A stretch of DNA of 64,000 nucleotides. It comes from Prionace glauca. Its lineage: Eukaryota > Chordata > Chondrichthyes > Carcharhiniformes > Carcharhinidae. Both the position numbers and the translations under genes were made by a program. Numbering within the stretch: position 1 is the first letter of the stretch; the number at the start of each line of letters is the position of its first letter. Under the pieces are notes generated by a model. That model was given only the letters and a program-made list of their open reading frames with translations. It did no database searches and was not told the DNA's origin. Shown here in pieces: positions 1 through 10,755 of the stretch. The stretch is taken from NCBI GenBank assembly GCA_037974335.1, contig CM075760.1, forward strand, positions 40,278,603 through 40,342,602, written 5' to 3'.

Positions 1-120
1 GAAATAATTTCCCCTCATGTCAATACTAAAAGGTTTACCCAGTATCTTTAGATGATAGCCCCTGGTTCTCGACGCCCCCACTATTGGGAACATCCTTCCT
101 GCACCTACCATTCACCAGGA
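1..120 (-). mobile_element. CR1-type LINE fragment, antisense
   Basis: The stretch reads like the reverse complement of the 3'-terminal coding part of the CR1 LINEs seen elsewhere in the window (the 'cccctggttctcgac' and 'ttgggaacatcc' blocks). It is cut by the window start and by the SINE that follows. It has no intact frame. Confidence 0.45.
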
Positions 121-130
121 CAGCGACAGC

Positions 131-471
131 GGCACGGTAGCACAGTGGTTAGCACTGCTGCTTCACAGCTCCAGGGTCCTGGGTTCGATTCCCGGCTCGG
201 GTCACTGCCTGTGTGGAGTTTGCACATTCTCCTCGTGTCTGCGTGGGTTTTCTCCGGGTGCTCCGGTTTCCTCCCACAGTCCAAAGATGTGCGGGTTAGG
301 TTCATTGGCTATGCTAAAATTGCCCCTTAGTGTCCTGGGATGTGTAGGTTAGAGGGATTAGCAGGTAAATGTGTCGGGATATGGGGATAGGGTCTGGGTG
401 GGATTGTGTTCGGTGCAGACTCGATGGGCCGAAGGGCCTGTTTCTGCACTGTATGGTTCTATGGTTCTATA
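131..471 (+). mobile_element. tRNA-derived SINE (HE1-like)
   Basis: A tRNA-like head carries an A-box-like stretch (TAGCACAGTGGTTAGC) and a B box (GGTTCGATTCC). The body is conserved (tgtggagtttgcac; cggtttcctcccacag), and the tail runs 'gggccgaagggcctg' then 'ggttctatggttctat'. A short direct repeat, gacagcg, flanks the element and may be a target-site duplication. Copies recur at 771, 12050, 46174 and 59449 on this strand and at 9640 and 20140 on the other. Such SINEs are known in elasmobranchs and borrow the 3' tail of a LINE. Confidence 0.85.
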
Positions 472-479
472 AGACAGCG

Positions 480-1196
480 TGCAGTTCGAGGCTAGCAAAC
501 AGATTCAGGCAGCGGAGGGTAGTGAACCTGTGAGAGATGAGCTCCACCAGTCAGTGATATGGAGAGTGTGAGGGTTAAGGCTATCACTCACCCTTGGGCA
601 GGGCAAAGCACCAGATAGGAGGGGTATGTTTCACCGGGACAGTGATTGAAGAGAGTGTAAGGATCAAAGCCCTCACCCACCTTTGGGCAGTGGACAGCAT
701 CGGACCTTTGAGGGATTTGTTTCACAGGGAGGCAGTGATATAGAAAGCGTGAGGTTTGAAGCCTCACCTGAGGTTGTCATGATGGCTCAGTGGTTCGCAA
801 TGCTTCCTCAGAACCCCAGGGATGTGGGTTAAATTCCGGCCTCAGATCATTGTCTGTATGAAGATTACATGTTCTCCCTGTGTCTGCCTGGGTTTCCTTC
901 GGGTGCTCCGCTTTCCTCCCACAGACCAAAGATGTGCGGGTTAAGTTGACCAGCTATGGTAAATTAACCCCAGTGTCAGGGGGATTAGAATGATAAATAT
1001 TTGGTGTTATGTGAATAGGGCCTGGGTGTGATTGTTGCCAGTGCAGGGTCGATGGGCCTAATTACCTCCTTCCTTCTGTAGGGATCATACGATTCATGCA
1101 GCAGAGAGCACCAGACCTGCGAGGCACACACCTCACCAGGACAGTTATGTAGACAGTGAGGTTCGAGGCCCTCATATACCTTTGGACCTGCGAGGG
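480..1196. repeat. minisatellite, ~92-bp unit, interrupted by a SINE
   Basis: A unit of roughly 90 bp recurs with divergence. Its markers are 'cacctttgggcag', 'gcaccaga', 'tttcaccgggacagtga' and 'gtgaggttcgaggccctc'. Copies start near 500, 590, 680 and, after an inserted SINE, 1095. I see no coding potential. The SINE at 131-471 also seems to have landed in the array edge, because 'accaggacagcgacagc' before it resembles the unit. Confidence 0.55.
771..1095 (+). mobile_element. tRNA-derived SINE inserted in the minisatellite
   Basis: This is a diverged copy of the SINE at 131-471: 'tggctcagtggttcgcaatgc' head, 'tgtgggttaaattcc' B-box remnant, 'ctttcctcccacagac' body and 'tcgatgggcc' tail. It splits the ~92-bp repeat array, so it is younger than the array. 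No coding potential. Confidence 0.75.
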
Positions 1197-1199
1197 TCA

Positions 1200-1815
1200 G
1201 CCATAGACAACATGCTGAGTTTGAAAAAAATCCAGGAGTGACGCCTCAGGAAAATGTAAGCTGATTAGTTCATGAGAACTGATAGCAGGACCAGTGTTTA
1301 AATAGCTGAACCTAAAAAGAGGGCTCTGGAGTAGATGCACAGGAGATGTACCAGGATGCTGCCTGAGATGGAACATGTAAATTATGAAGAGATGTTGTAG
1401 GCTTGAGTTGTTTTCATTAGAGCAGAGAAGACTGAGGGGCGACTGAATGAAGTGTGCAAGATCATGAGGGGTATGTACAAAACGGATAGGGAGCAACTGT
1501 TGTCTTTCGTTGAAGGGTTAGTAATGAGGGACACGAATTAAAAGTGAAGGGTGGGAGGTACAGAGGGGATTTCAAGAAATTTTACACAGAGGGTGGTGAC
1601 GGTCTGGAAAGTGCTGCCTTGGGGGATTCTGGAAGTGGGATGCCTCACATCATTTAAAAAGTACCTGGATGAGGACTTGGTATGTGATAACATTCATGGC
1701 TATGGGTCAACTGCTGGCAAGTGAGATGAGGTGGGAAAGTTGGGGCCTTTCATGCATCAGTGGAGACTCGTTGCGCAGAAAAGCCTCTTCTGCCCTGTAG
1801 TATTCTGTGGTTATG
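1200..1815 (+). mobile_element. CR1 LINE 3' fragment
   Basis: Remnants of the carboxy-terminal part of CR1 ORF2 are visible ('accaggatgctgcctgag', 'agactgaggggcgac'), followed by a 3' end near 'tattctgtggttatg'. It is 5'-truncated and decayed, with no open frame of note. Confidence 0.65.
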
Positions 1816-1979
1816 TGAAAATAAATGTATTATTTATTGCGAAAAGTATTATTTTGATCTGTATCTAGATTTGTTCTGGTCTTACATGTAAATTTTACAT
1901 TTAAGACATGACAGATGAGGGCAGCCAAAAGGAATCTGCAGCTTGTCATATGTCCTGGATGCTGACAATGTCTGAGATT

Positions 1980-2612
1980 TGGCCTTTATAGCGAGGGGGA
2001 TAGAATATCAAAGTAGGGAGGTTTTGCTGCAACTGGACTGCGTACTGGTGAGGTTGTAGCTGGAGTACTGTGTGCAGTTTTGGTCGCTGCGCTTGCGGAA
2101 GGATATATTGGCCTCGGAGGGAGTGCAGAGAAGGTTTATTAGGCTGATACCGGAGATGAGGGGGTTGGACTATGAAGAGAGATTAAATAGATTGGGTCTG
2201 TACTCGTTGGAGTTTAGAAGGATGAGGGGGGAATCTTATAGAAACGTATAAGATAATGAAGGGGATGGATAGGGTAGAGGTAGAGAGATTCTTCCCACTT
2301 AGAAAGGATAACAGAACTAGAGGGCACAGCCTCAAGATCGGAGTTGAGGAGGAACTTCTTCACTCAAAGGGTGGTGAATCTCTGGAATTCTCTGCCCGTT
2401 GAAGTGGTGGAGGCTACCTCGCTAAATATATCTAAGACGCGGGTAGATAGGTTTCTGATAAGAGAGGGGATTAAGGGTTATGGGGAGAGAGCGGAAAACT
2501 GGAACTGATCCACTTCAGATCAGCCATGATCTTATTGAATGGTGGGGCAGGCTCGGAGGTCTAGATAGCCTACTCCTGCTCCTATTTCTTATGTTCTTAT
2601 GTTCTTATGAGA
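1980..2612 (+). mobile_element. CR1 LINE 3' fragment
   Basis: A 5'-truncated copy covers the end of ORF2 and a short 3' UTR ('agcctactcctgctcctat') ending in tandem 'ttcttatgttcttatg'. It belongs to the same subfamily as the copies at 8822-9330, 34520-34935 and 36485-37148. Confidence 0.75.
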
Positions 2613-3475
2613 TGACCAGATGACCACATGTTCAAGAAGTGCTCCCAGCGGTACAAACTGGAGCTCAGGGTTTCAGAGTTTCGGCGACAGTTCAATATAT
2701 TGGGGTGCATTGATGAGGCTGGGATTTACATGGATAGTCCGTTTTGAGAAGTGGTCACACCACAGAGCAAGGCACTGGAGGGAAGAAGGGAATGGGTAAC
2801 CACCAGACAATCGAGAAAGAACAGGCAGGTAATGCAGGAACCTCCCCAGGTTACTAATGGGGATTCCATTCGGATGCTGATAAGGACGCTGGTCCCTCAG
2901 ATGAGTGCATTCAGAATTTCCGTGGCCGAAGACATTACTCCAGGATTCTGTGCTGCCTCCCTGGTGCCAGGGCCAGGGATATGAACGAATGGCTGCAGGG
3001 TATCTTGAAAGGGATTGTGATGAGTTAGGGGGCGTGGTACTTGTCGGTACCAGCAATCTAACAATCAAACTGAAGAATGAGGCGTTGCGTCAAGAATATA
3101 GTGAGCTCAGCAGTGGATTAAAAAAAAGGACCTCAGAAGGCTGTAATCCCTGAATTACTCCAAGTGCCACATGCTAACGAGTACAGAAATAGGAAAATAG
3201 GACAGATAAGCATCCTATTTCATCTCCATAGGACTCAAGAGTTGGTGCAAGCGTTCAGGTTTTAGATTCCTAGATCTCTGGAACCATTTCTAGGTGAGTT
3301 AGGACGCGTACAAAAGCGATGGCCTGCACCTGAACCACACTAGGGCCAAAGTCCTTGTGAATAGGTTTACGCGTGCGATTGGGAAGAGTTTAAATTAGTT
3401 TGACAGGAGGAAAGAACACAGAAGGAGACACTGAACATTAGAATCCTCTTCTACTGCCTCTGCTAAATGATCTCA
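2613..3475 (+). mobile_element. CR1-like LINE ORF1 fragment
   Basis: The 3' part encodes, with breaks, a peptide like DGLHLNHTRAKVL ending ...GKSLN. This matches the end of the esterase-like ORF1 in the full element at 15391-16311 (DGLHLNQRGIDIL...GGLN). Upstream sequence is diverged. It is read as ORF1 of a different CR1 subfamily. Confidence 0.55.
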
Positions 3476-3479
3476 AACA

Positions 3480-4330
3480 AAAAAATAAAGGACCGTACAG
3501 CACAGGACAGGCTCTTCGGCCCTCCAAACCTGTGCCAATCGCATTTTCCGGTATAAACCAACCGCTTGTAACTCTCTATTGTTTGTTCATTTGCCTATCA
3601 AGATGACTCTTCAATGTGGCTCACTAACGGCCTCAACCATCTCACACTCCAGGCCTCCACCACCCTCTGTGTAAAAAACTTCCCTACACATCTTCACTGA
3701 ACCTTTTCCCCCTTATCTTGAACTTGTGCCTCCTTGTAATTGTCACTTCAGCCCTGGGGGAAAAAAAAGCTTCCAACTGTTCACCCTATCTCTGCCTCAG
3801 ATAATTGCATAAATTTCCATCAGGTCCCCCCTCAGCCTCTGCCTTTCCAGAAAGAACAATCCCAGTTTTTGTCAATTTTTCCTTATGGTTAATACCCTCC
3901 ACATCAGGAAACATCCTGGCAAATCTTTTTCTGCAACCTCCCCAAAGCCTCCACATCCTTCTGATAGTGTGGTGAACCAGAATTGCATGCAGTATTCCAA
4001 ATGAGGCCTAACCAATGTTTTATACAACTGTAAAATAATTTGCCAATCTTTATACTCGATGCATGGTCCGGTGAAGGCAAGCTTGACACATGCTTTCTTC
4101 ACCACCTTTTCCACCTGGGCTTCTACTTTAATTAATCTGTGGACATCTACCCCCAGGCCTCTCTGTGTATCTATGCTCCTGATGGTTCTGCCATTTATTT
4201 TGTATCTCCCACCTGAAATGGATCTACCAAAATGCTTCACCTCGTATTTGTCTGGATTAAGTTCCATTTTTCCACCCAATTTTCCAGTCTATCTACATCC
4301 CACTGTATTCTCTGTGTCTTCCTCCAGTTT
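3480..4330 (-). mobile_element. CR1 LINE 3' fragment, antisense
   Basis: The reverse strand encodes CR1 ORF2 thumb-region motifs (MELNPDKYEVKHFGRS, QLYKTLVRPHLEYC) with frameshifts. The 3' end is the 'cttcggccctccaaacctg' stretch near 3515. The copy is degenerate. Confidence 0.75.
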
Positions 4331-5140
4331 GTCACTGGAGGGTTCTGTGAATACCCACAGTACAGTCGAAGTGACTGAGTCACTGCTCCGAGAATTTCCT
4401 CTGTTGGAAGTTCATCCGAGATATCCTGCTAATTCTATTCTGAGCAGCACGTTGCACTGGTAGTATTCTTGAGAGCGCCACATTTCCGGTTCTGCTTTTC
4501 AACTTTCTTCCGAACTCCCTATATTCTGCTTTAAGGACATCACCACTTTTTATTTACCGATGTCATTTGTACCAATATGTACCACAACATTGGCTGTTCA
4601 CCGTCCCCCTCCAGCATATCCTGCAACCGCTCTAAAACATCCTTGACCCCGGCATCAAGGAGGCAACATACTGGAGTCTCGTTTGCGACACAGAAACAAC
4701 TATCTGTTACAAATGAATCCCCCATAATTGTTGCATTGCCATAATTTTTCCTATTTCACTCTGCCGCAAAACTGACTCCAGTTCAATGATACTTGTCTTT
4801 GCTGTTTTCCCTTGAGAGACCTTTCCTCTCAACAGGGATCAAAAATAGTATATCTATTGAGTGGGGAATTGTTCTCTTCTTTCTCTGCCTGACTGTTATC
4901 CTCTTTCTCTGCCTGTCTGTCATCCATTCCCTTCCTGTCTGTGGAATCTTACCGTGTGGTGTGACTGCCTCTCTTATTGTTGTGGCCACGATATTCTTGC
5001 TTCGCAGATACTCCACAGCATCGCCAGGTGCCGCTCCAGTTCCGAAACCCGAACTTCCAAGAGCCTTAGTGAGTTCCTGTGGTGCATCTTGACGGTGGCA
5101 CACACGGCTATCACTGTTTGTTGGCAGTGGAGGAAGTGAA
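4331..5140 (-). mobile_element. LINE ORF1 (esterase-like) fragment, antisense
   Basis: On the reverse strand I read pieces such as a GTNDIGK-like motif (from 'ttgtaccaatatgtacc') and a coiled-coil-like stretch, in the order expected for the GDSL-esterase ORF1 of CR1. It is heavily broken. The assignment rests on order and motif only. Confidence 0.45.
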
Positions 5141-5149
5141 CGATTGTGG

Positions 5150-5795
5150 AAAGAGCGCAGCTGAAGACACTTCATGCACCCATGCTTGGCCCACGCACTG
5201 GCGATGTCCCCGCTTTCCCATATGGAACACAGGTAGCACGCAAAGCCATACTTGGAAGACAGTGTTCAATTCTGGTTGCCAGGCTGCCAGAAGGATGTGG
5301 GCGCTTTGGAGAGGGTTCAGAAAAGATCTACAGGAATGTTGTCTTGTCTGGGAGAAATTGCAACGAGGAGAGCAGAGACCAAACTTAGTTTGCTCTCACT
5401 CGAATGACGCAGGTTGAGAGGCGAACTGACAGAAGTCTATAAGATTAGGAGGGACATGGACAGAATGGATTGTGAGAAGCTTTTTTCTCAGAGTCGAAGA
5501 GTCAATTACTGGGGGCATAGGTTTGCGGTGCAAGAGACAAAGTTTAAAGGAGATATACGAGGCACATTTTTTATACGGAGGGTGATGGGTGCCTGGAACT
5601 CACTGCGAAGGGAGATAGTGGAAGCAGAAAAGCTAGCAACTTTTAAGGAGCGTGTGAGCAAATACATGAATGGGATGGGAGTAGAGGTACATGGTCCCTG
5701 GAAGGGTTTTAGTTCTGTCACCAGAATGGTCAGTGACACCTTGGAGGGCCTAAACGCCTGTTCCTGTGCTGTATCTTTGTTCTTTGTTCGCACGA
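5150..5795 (+). mobile_element. CR1 LINE 3' fragment
   Basis: The end of CR1 ORF2 ('tctggttgccaggctgccag', 'ctcactgcgaagggagatag') leads to a 3' end 'gctgtatctttgttctttg'. The fragment is truncated and frameshifted. Confidence 0.65.
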
Positions 5796-5849
5796 TGGAT
5801 TTGAGTTCTCTTGCCATGCCTTACCCTTTAAATTTAATCTTTGTGAGGA

Positions 5850-6590
5850 GCTTAATCTGAAGTATTTTGTTGAATGTATTCAGGAAGAGTTTCTCATTCA
5901 GTTTGTGGATGGCTCAACTAGACAGGGGGCAAAACTTGACCTCCGCTTGGGAAATAAGGAAGGGCAGATGACAGAAGTGTGAGTGGGGAATCACTTTGGG
6001 ACCAATGGCCATAATTCTCTTGGTTTTAAGATAGCTATGGACAATGATTGGTCTGTCCCAAAGCTAAAATTCCAAATTGGGGCAAGGCCAATTTTGATTA
6101 TATCAGGCAGGAACTTTCAAAAGTTAATTGAGGAAGTCTGTGGGAAAGCAGAGGGACATCTGGTAAGTGGTATGCTTTCAAAGGTGTGTTAATCAGGGTT
6201 CAGGGTAAATACATTCCTCTTAGAGTGAAGAGCAAGCCTGGCAGAAGCAGGGAACCCTGGATGAGTCGAGATATTGAGGCCCTGGTCAAGAAGAGAAAGA
6301 GGCATTTGACGTACATAGACAGCTGGGATCAAGTGAATCTCTTGAAGATTATAGGGGGTATAGGACTGGTGTTAAGAGAGAAATCAGGAGGGAAAAAAGG
6401 GAACATGAAATTGTTTTGGCAGATGAGGCAAAGGAGAATCCAAAGCGCTTCTACAAATACATAAAGAATAAAAGAGTAATAAGGGAGAGAATAGGCTCAG
6501 TTAAGGATCAACAAGGTCATCTATGTGCGGATCCACGAAAGATGAGTGAGATCCTAAATGAATATTTCTCATCAGTTGTTGAGGGCAGTA
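5850..6590 (+). mobile_element. CR1 LINE ORF2 endonuclease-RT linker fragment
   Basis: Translation gives pieces resembling the part of CR1 ORF2 between endonuclease and reverse transcriptase (a SREPWMSRDIEALVKKRKR-like segment, compare [20 protein letters not shown] in the full element). The reading frame is broken. Confidence 0.6.
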
Positions 6591-6774
6591 AATAAATTAC
6601 TGCGGATGCTGGAATCTGAAATCAAAAGAGAAAATGCTGAAAAATCTCAACAAGTCTGGCAGCATTTATCGGAACCGAATAGAGCTGATGTTTTGCGTCC
6701 AAAGGGTTATCTGGCCATGAAACATCAGTTGTTTTCTTTCCTTACAGATACAGCCAGACCTGCTGAGATTTTCC
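6591..6774 (+). repeat. interspersed SINE-like repeat
   Basis: The stretch carries 'tactgcggatgctggaatctg' and 'aacaagtctggcagcat' motifs. A similar 'gattccagcagcctgaac' motif occurs at 24895. It is a dispersed repeat without coding potential; the family name is not certain. Confidence 0.4.
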
Positions 6775-7360
6775 AGCATTTTGTTTTTTGGTTCCAATTT
6801 CCACAGTTTTCCCACTCATTTAACCTATCTACTTCAATTTGTCGCCTCCTCACATCCACTTCACAATTTGATTCCTCTCTATTGTTGTCAGCAAATTTAG
6901 CAACCGTACCTTCATTCCCTTCATCCAAGTCATTCATATAAATTGCAAAAAGTCGAGGCTCCAGCACTGATCCCTAGGAAAAACATTAAGCGCATTTACC
7001 CTATCCATGGCTGTCATGATCGCATACACCTCTACAAGATCACCCCTCAGTCTCCTGCGCTCCAATGTAATAAGTCCTAGCCTGTCCAGTCTTTCCCTAT
7101 AACTCAGTTCTTTGAGTTCTGGCAACACCCTTGTAAATATCTTCTGCACTGTTTCCAGTTTAATAACATTCTTCCTATAGCAAGGCGAGCAGAATACTCC
7201 AGGCGCGATCTCACCAATGTCCTGTGCAACAGTAATATAACTTCCCAACTTCTATACTCAGTGCCCTGACCGATGAAGGCCAGCATGCCAGAAGCCTTCT
7301 TTATTGCCTTATCTAACTGTGACTTCACCTTCAGAGAACAGTACATCTGACCTCCAAGAT
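6775..7360 (-). mobile_element. CR1 LINE fragment, antisense
   Basis: The reverse strand encodes CR1 ORF2 pieces: LEPRLFAIYMNDLDEGNEGTVAKFADN-like around the RT active site, then a thumb/C-terminal stretch (LHRTLVRSRLEYS). The pieces are out of order relative to one intact element, so deletions or two insertions are likely. Confidence 0.7.
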
Positions 7361-7364
7361 CCCT

Positions 7365-8425
7365 CTTTTCGACGATCCCTGTGGTGCACTACTTGTCACA
7401 TTACAAAATTAGAAAATTACAATAAAATAGGTCCTATTGTCGACAGCGAGGAACGTTATCAAAAATTGCAGCAGGACTTTGATCATCTGGGGAAGTCTAC
7501 CGAGAAATGGCAAATGGGGATCAATACAGATAAGTGTGAGGCGTTACATTTTGGAAAGTCAAATCAAGGTTCGACTTTCATAGTAAATGGTAGGATCTTC
7601 GGGAATATTTTGGCACAGAGGAATCCTGGAATTCAGGTGCACTGTTGTATAAAGGTAGATAAGGCAGTGCAGAAGGATTTTGGCATGCTGAGCTTCATCA
7701 GACAGGGCATGGAGTATAGAAATTGGGAAGTTATGCTGCAGTTGTACAGGATGTTGGTGAGACCGCACCTGGAGTATTGTGTTCAGTTCTGGTCGCCTTG
7801 CTGTAGGAAAAATGTTATTAAACTGGAGACAGCACACAAGAGATTTACAAGGATGTTGCCAGGACTCAAAAGACTGAGTTATATGGAGAGATTGGACAAA
7901 CTAGAACTTCTCTCTTTGTCGCATAGGAGACTGAGAGGTGATCTTATAGATGAGTATAAAATCGCGAGAGGCATGGATTGGTTGAATGCACTCAAAGTTT
8001 TCCCGGGGTTGGGGATTCGAGAACTAACCGGCACAGGTTTAACGTAAGAGGAGTAATAATTAATGGGAACTTTTGGAACATTTTTTTAAATAGAGGGTGA
8101 TACGTATGTGGAATGAGCTGCCAGAGTAAGTGGTTGAGGCAGGACACTGACAAAATTTAAAAGACATTTGGACAGATATATCGATATGAGAGGTAGAATT
8201 CCTCGATCAGGAAAGCAGTTGAGGCCACCTCATTTAATGCTTCTAAGACGAGGATCGATAAATCTTTGAACTGTAAAGAAATTAAGGATTATGGTGAGAG
8301 GGCGGATAAATGGAACTGAGTCCACGAAAAGATCAGCCGTGATCTCATTGAATGGCGGAGCAGGCTCAAGGGGCCAAATGGCCGACTCCTGCACCTAATT
8401 CTTATGTTCTTATGTTTAAAGGGAT
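7365..8425 (+). mobile_element. CR1 LINE fragment(s)
   Basis: An open stretch (7380-8047) encodes the CR1 ORF2 region after the RT active site: KWQMGINTDKCEALHFGKS, QLYRMLVRPHLEYCVQF, RLRGDLIDEYK. A second short 3' end follows at about 8190-8425, ending 'ttcttatgttcttatg'. At least two truncated copies are joined here. Confidence 0.75.
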
Positions 8426-8821
8426 ATGGGCCAAATACAGGCAAATGGGGTTAGCTTAGATGGACATTTTGGTCGACGTGGAGCAGTTTGGGCCAAGGGC
8501 CTGTCTCCATGCTGTAGATTCTATGATTCTTTGGCCCATTTATTCCTGCGTCTTGTTTCCTGTTCTCAAACTTCTGCCCAAGAGATTCTATTTTAGGCAA
8601 TAAATAACTGCATGCCCCGCACTGTTTTGTGGTTTTAAGTATTATAAATCCGGCTCCATCGGCAGGGAGAGATAGAGAGTGAAACATATTGACTTTAAAG
8701 AGGGAATTGGATAAGTAACTGAATGGGAACCTTTTACAGGGATATGGGAAATGGGCAGGGAAATTGGATTAATTGGTGGAGTGAGATCATGGAAGGATCC
8801 AAACTTAATAATGAGAAGATT
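8426..8821 (+). mobile_element. LINE 3'-UTR remnants
   Basis: Short pieces typical of LINE 3' ends are present ('gggccaagggcctgtctcc' near 8490; 'agggatatgggaaatgggcag' near 8740). No reading frame or other gene is visible. Confidence 0.4.
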
Positions 8822-9330
8822 AAGAACATAAGAACATAAGAAATAGGAGCAGGAGTAGGCCATCTGGCCCTTCGAGCCTGCCCCGCCATTCAATAAGATC
8901 ATGGCTGATCTGTCGTGACTCAGCTCCACCTTCCCGCCCTCTCCCCATAACCCTTAATCCCTTCTCTTATCAAAAACCCATCAACCCGTTTCTTAAAAAT
9001 ATTTAGCGAGGCAGCCTCCACCACTTCAACGGGCAGAGAATTCCAGAGATTCACCACCCTTTGAGTGAAGAAGTTCCTCCTCAACTCTGTTCTAAACCGC
9101 CCCCCCCCTTTATCTTGAGGCTGTGCCCCCTAGTCCTACTGTCTTTTTTGAGCGGGAACAGTCTCTCCACCTCTATCCTATCCATCCCATTCATCATCTT
9201 ATACGTCTCAATGAGATCTCCCCTCATTCTTCTAAACTCTAACGAGTACAAGCCTAATTTATTCAGCCTCTCCTCATAGCTCAATCCCCTCAACTCCGGT
9301 ATCAGCCGAGTAAAATGGAGCTTCTGCCAG
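8822..9330 (-). mobile_element. young CR1 LINE 3' fragment, antisense
   Basis: The element's 3' end is at 8822 (tandem 'aagaacataagaacataag', reverse complement of TTCTTATG repeats). On the reverse strand the coding part reads like the copy at 34520-34935 with very few differences, so both are recent. The 5' end is truncated near 9330. Confidence 0.8.
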
Positions 9331-9624
9331 AACGGGGACAGATGTGGGACAGTGATAATGGGTGAATGCAGCACGGTGAGAGTTAGGGGATGGGAAACAG
9401 GATTTCAGATGATGTGATGTTTTTGCAGCATTGTAACAAGAGCTATGTGAACGGTGGAATAATCTAGTCGGGATTTACCTATGATTCAGGCAAGGATTTA
9501 TTGAGTAGCTGGTCTGATGCAGAGATGGAAATGTCTACTGTGGTGGAGATGGCTGTGAACTGGATTGGAGATGGAGAGAATATGGGGACAGAAATCCCTT
9601 CAAATCAAAAGGCTTACAGATAGA
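9331..9624. other. no recognised feature
   Basis: I see no gene, RNA or clear repeat here. Confidence 0.4.
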
Positions 9625-9965
9625 AATCATAAAATCCTACAGTGCAGAAGGAGGCCATTCAGCCCATCGAGTCTGCAGACCCAGAATTCCACCCAGGCCG
9701 TATCCCAGTAACCCCTCTTATCTATCCCGCTAATCCTTCTAACCTACGAATCCTGGGAAAGTAAGGGAGAAATTTGCACAGCCGGTGTACCTAACACGCA
9801 TATCCTTGGAATGTGGGACGAAACTGGAGGAGACTCACGCAGACACGGGGAGAGCATGCAATCTGCACACAGACAATGATCCAAACTGGGAATCGAACAC
9901 GTGTCCCTGCTCTGTGAGGCAACACTGCTAACCACTCTGCCACCATGCCACCTAAAGTCATGTGT
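9625..9965 (-). mobile_element. tRNA-derived SINE, antisense
   Basis: Reading the reverse strand, a tRNA-like head with a B-box remnant (near 9885-9950) is followed by the same body and tail as the SINE at 131. The tail is 'cctacagtgcagaaggaggcc' at 9640 on the plus strand. The copy is diverged and includes the 'caacactgctaaccactctg' block. Confidence 0.75.
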
Positions 9966-10142
9966 ATGGGCTCATCCCAAATCCGATATGGGCTGGTGGG
10001 TGGCAGTGAAGTCAGGTGGGCCGGGAACAGAGTTTGTGATGGGAACAGAAAACAATGGCTTCCATCTTCAACAAAGTAAACGGCAAGAATAGGCATGAAG
10101 TTAAATAGTTTGCCCAATAAATAAGAGATAGGGGATACTTAC

Positions 10143-10554
10143 CAGGGACACCAACAATAGCCAGGGTGGGATAGTAACCTGCTTGAATAATGTGAAGTAT
10201 AAAGTAGATCCTCAGTGAAAAGGACAGCCAATCACTATATTCAGAAAGATATAACAGTGCCTGGGATAAACCCCTGTCCATTAGTGGGACATTCCAATCT
10301 TTTATTCTCAGATTCTGATTCACTGTTGTAACATTCCGTTCTATTGTTCTGAGATTCTGATCCATTGTTGTAACATTCCAATCCATTGTTCTCAGATTCT
10401 GATCCATTATTGGAAGCTTCCAATCTCTTGTTCTCAGATTCTGATACACTGTTGGAAGATTCCAGTCTCTTGTTCTCAGACTCCGATCGTACTTCCCCCT
10501 CTTTCTGGAACTGTTGGTTCCTGTCAGTACCAGAGTTGATCCTGCTGCTAACAT
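10143..10554 (-). CDS. GPR139-like: GPR139-like receptor, exon 1, with repeated extracellular N-terminus (partial gene)
   Basis: The minus-strand exon encodes about 137 residues and ends GYYPTLAIVGVP plus one base before a GTAAGT donor at 10142. This is the same phase-1 boundary, in the same GVP context, as exon 1 of the two complete GPR139-like genes here (20679-20748 and 35538-35607). The last ~25 residues are hydrophobic and start transmembrane helix 1. Unlike those genes, whose exon encodes 23 residues, this frame continues upstream through five tandem 14-residue repeats (about residues 25-94; for example NLRTRDWKLPIMDQ and NLRTMDWNVTTMDQ) that include NVT glycosylation sequons. The start is uncertain: the first Met is at 10554 and another Met lies just after the repeats. 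Exon 2, with helices 1-7, is not in the window and would lie below position 1, or it has been lost. Confidence 0.6.
10273..10482 (-). repeat. 42-bp coding minisatellite, 5 units
   Basis: Five units of 42 bp carry the marker 'ttgttctcagattctgatcc' on the plus strand. Because 42 is a multiple of three, the array stays open in the receptor frame (NLRTxDW repeats) and also in a second minus-strand frame (SESENKRLE repeats). The receptor frame is preferred because it runs into GYYPTLAIVGVP and a good splice donor. Confidence 0.8.
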
Positions 10555-10755
10555 TATGGGGTATCACTCTGAAAGGAGGCCCTTATTAATGAAAAAGGGA
10601 AACCCTCCAGTGGCACATTTGGGATCCATGGAGACTGACATTAATTACAGTCACAGAACAAACAAGTTCAGTTAACACATTTCAATCCAAAACATTTTAT
10701 ATCACAATCAAGTCAAAGATTTCTTCACTGGTGTCGGATATATGATGGTCACTGA
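10555..10755. other. no recognised feature upstream of receptor exon 1
   Basis: This lies upstream of the minus-strand receptor exon and may contain its 5' UTR or promoter. No TATA-like or other convincing signal was picked out. Confidence 0.3.

Noticed and set aside
10241-10567. Minus-strand frame with SESENKRLE repeats as a protein
   Set aside because: It is a second open frame through the 42-bp minisatellite; the alternative frame continues into GPR139-like exon 1 and a splice donor.
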